Assembly (NCBI GenBank): GCA_964580905.1
Contig: CAZOLR010000023.1
Location: forward strand, 1-31,453
Source of the DNA: G041228335 sp964580905
GTDB lineage: Bacteria; Pseudomonadota; Alphaproteobacteria; Puniceispirillales; UBA1172
Reading direction: 5' to 3'
Length of the DNA: 31,453 nt
Shown here: in pieces, positions 31,197 to 31,453 of the stretch
Layout of the letters: each line of letters begins with the position of its first letter
How positions within the stretch are numbered: the first letter of the stretch is position 1
Program-made: the position numbers and the translations under genes
Notes under the pieces: model-generated
What the model saw: the letters and a program-made list of their open reading frames with translations, nothing else
Database searches by the model: none
Told to the model about the DNA's origin: nothing

Positions 31197-31453
31197 ATGG
31201 GCCTTCTCAGCGCCATTTCCGGCGGTCTGACCGGCATGGTTTCTGCCCGTTCGCAACCTTCATCTGATCTGGTGAGTTCCGCTGCGCGGCTGGTGGATGA
31301 GCTCTATACCACCGATGATGAAAGGCTCGATAAAAAGGCAATTCTGGCTCGTATTACGCAGGAAGCTGACCGCTTGCAAACAAATGTCAATCTTGCCGAA
31401 GCAAAGCATCGTTCTCTCTTTATCGCAGGATGGCGGCCTTTCATCGGATGGAT
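31197..31453 (+). CDS. Holin of 3TMs, gene-transfer-agent type (cut by window edge)
   Basis: The 85 visible codons begin at ATG 31197 after CAGGAG, six bases upstream. The protein has an N-terminal Gly/Ala-rich part, LVDELYTTDDERLDKKAILA and then AEAKHRSLFIAGWRPFIGW, the highly conserved entry to the membrane region of the 3TM holin family (PF11351). Known: this family includes the release protein of alphaproteobacterial gene transfer agents and of some phages. The membrane segments lie beyond the window. No other phage or GTA gene is seen, and a clean promoter precedes it. Confidence 0.85.
   Translation, partial: MGLLSAISGGLTGMVSARSQPSSDLVSSAARLVDELYTTDDERLDKKAILARITQEADRLQTNVNLAEAKHRSLFIAGWRPFIGW

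Overview
The window looks like a chromosomal piece of a marine-type, sulfur-oxidising alphaproteobacterium. This rests on a full set of sulfide and Sox genes, a TRAP transporter, a CIO-type quinol oxidase, an AmgK-like sugar kinase and the start of a 'holin of 3TMs' gene of the kind found with alphaproteobacterial gene-transfer agents. I cannot name the genus from sequence alone. The window has two runs of exactly 100 N (17499-17598 and 20492-20591), which look like scaffold joins of unknown true length. Each one cuts a sox gene.

Layout. (1) About 1-6000: a minus-strand catabolic operon (Gfo/Idh/MocA dehydrogenase, TRAP genes dctP-dctQ-dctM, and an AroE-family dehydrogenase with an apparently NAD-type cofactor pocket). 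It faces a divergent GntR/FCD regulator. Uptake and oxidation of a quinate/shikimate-like or cyclic-polyol acid is the best guess. (2) 6074-14195: a sulfide-handling module. An Rrf2 regulator with three Cys and a 1-Cys peroxiredoxin lie on the minus strand. A plus-strand operon diverges from them: persulfide dioxygenase-like MBL protein, a DUF442-sulfide:quinone oxidoreductase fusion, a SulP anion transporter, CioA, CioB and a 34-residue DUF2474 protein. (3) 14342-16049: a small c-type cytochrome plus a Tat-exported FccB flavoprotein (flavocytochrome c sulfide dehydrogenase, SoxE/F-like). (4) 22143 down to 16137, minus strand: peroxiredoxin, ArsR-type SoxR with two candidate persulfide-sensing Cys, soxS, [gap], soxY, soxZ, soxC, soxD, soxB. 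A pseudoazurin gene diverges from this cluster at 22388. (5) 22903-28467: mixed genes, namely a BKACE-family enzyme, an EamA permease, an exported ankyrin protein, a probable lipoprotein, a periplasmic histidine phosphatase and an RTX repeat protein. (6) 28690-31453: an MFS transporter with an AmgK-like kinase, then a truncated holin gene.

How it fits together (inference). In the cytoplasm and inner membrane, sulfide is oxidised by SQR. Electrons pass through quinone to the CIO oxidase, which as a bd-family enzyme should tolerate sulfide. The sulfane sulfur is handled by the rhodanese-like DUF442 domain and the persulfide dioxygenase, and SulP moves the resulting oxyanion. In the periplasm, FccAB and SoxYZ/CD/B oxidise sulfide and thiosulfate, with electrons passing to c-type cytochromes or pseudoazurin. 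The two halves have separate thiol or Fe-S sensing regulators, and each is accompanied by its own peroxiredoxin. soxX and soxA are not visible and are not in their common place next to soxZ. They may lie in the second gap or elsewhere.
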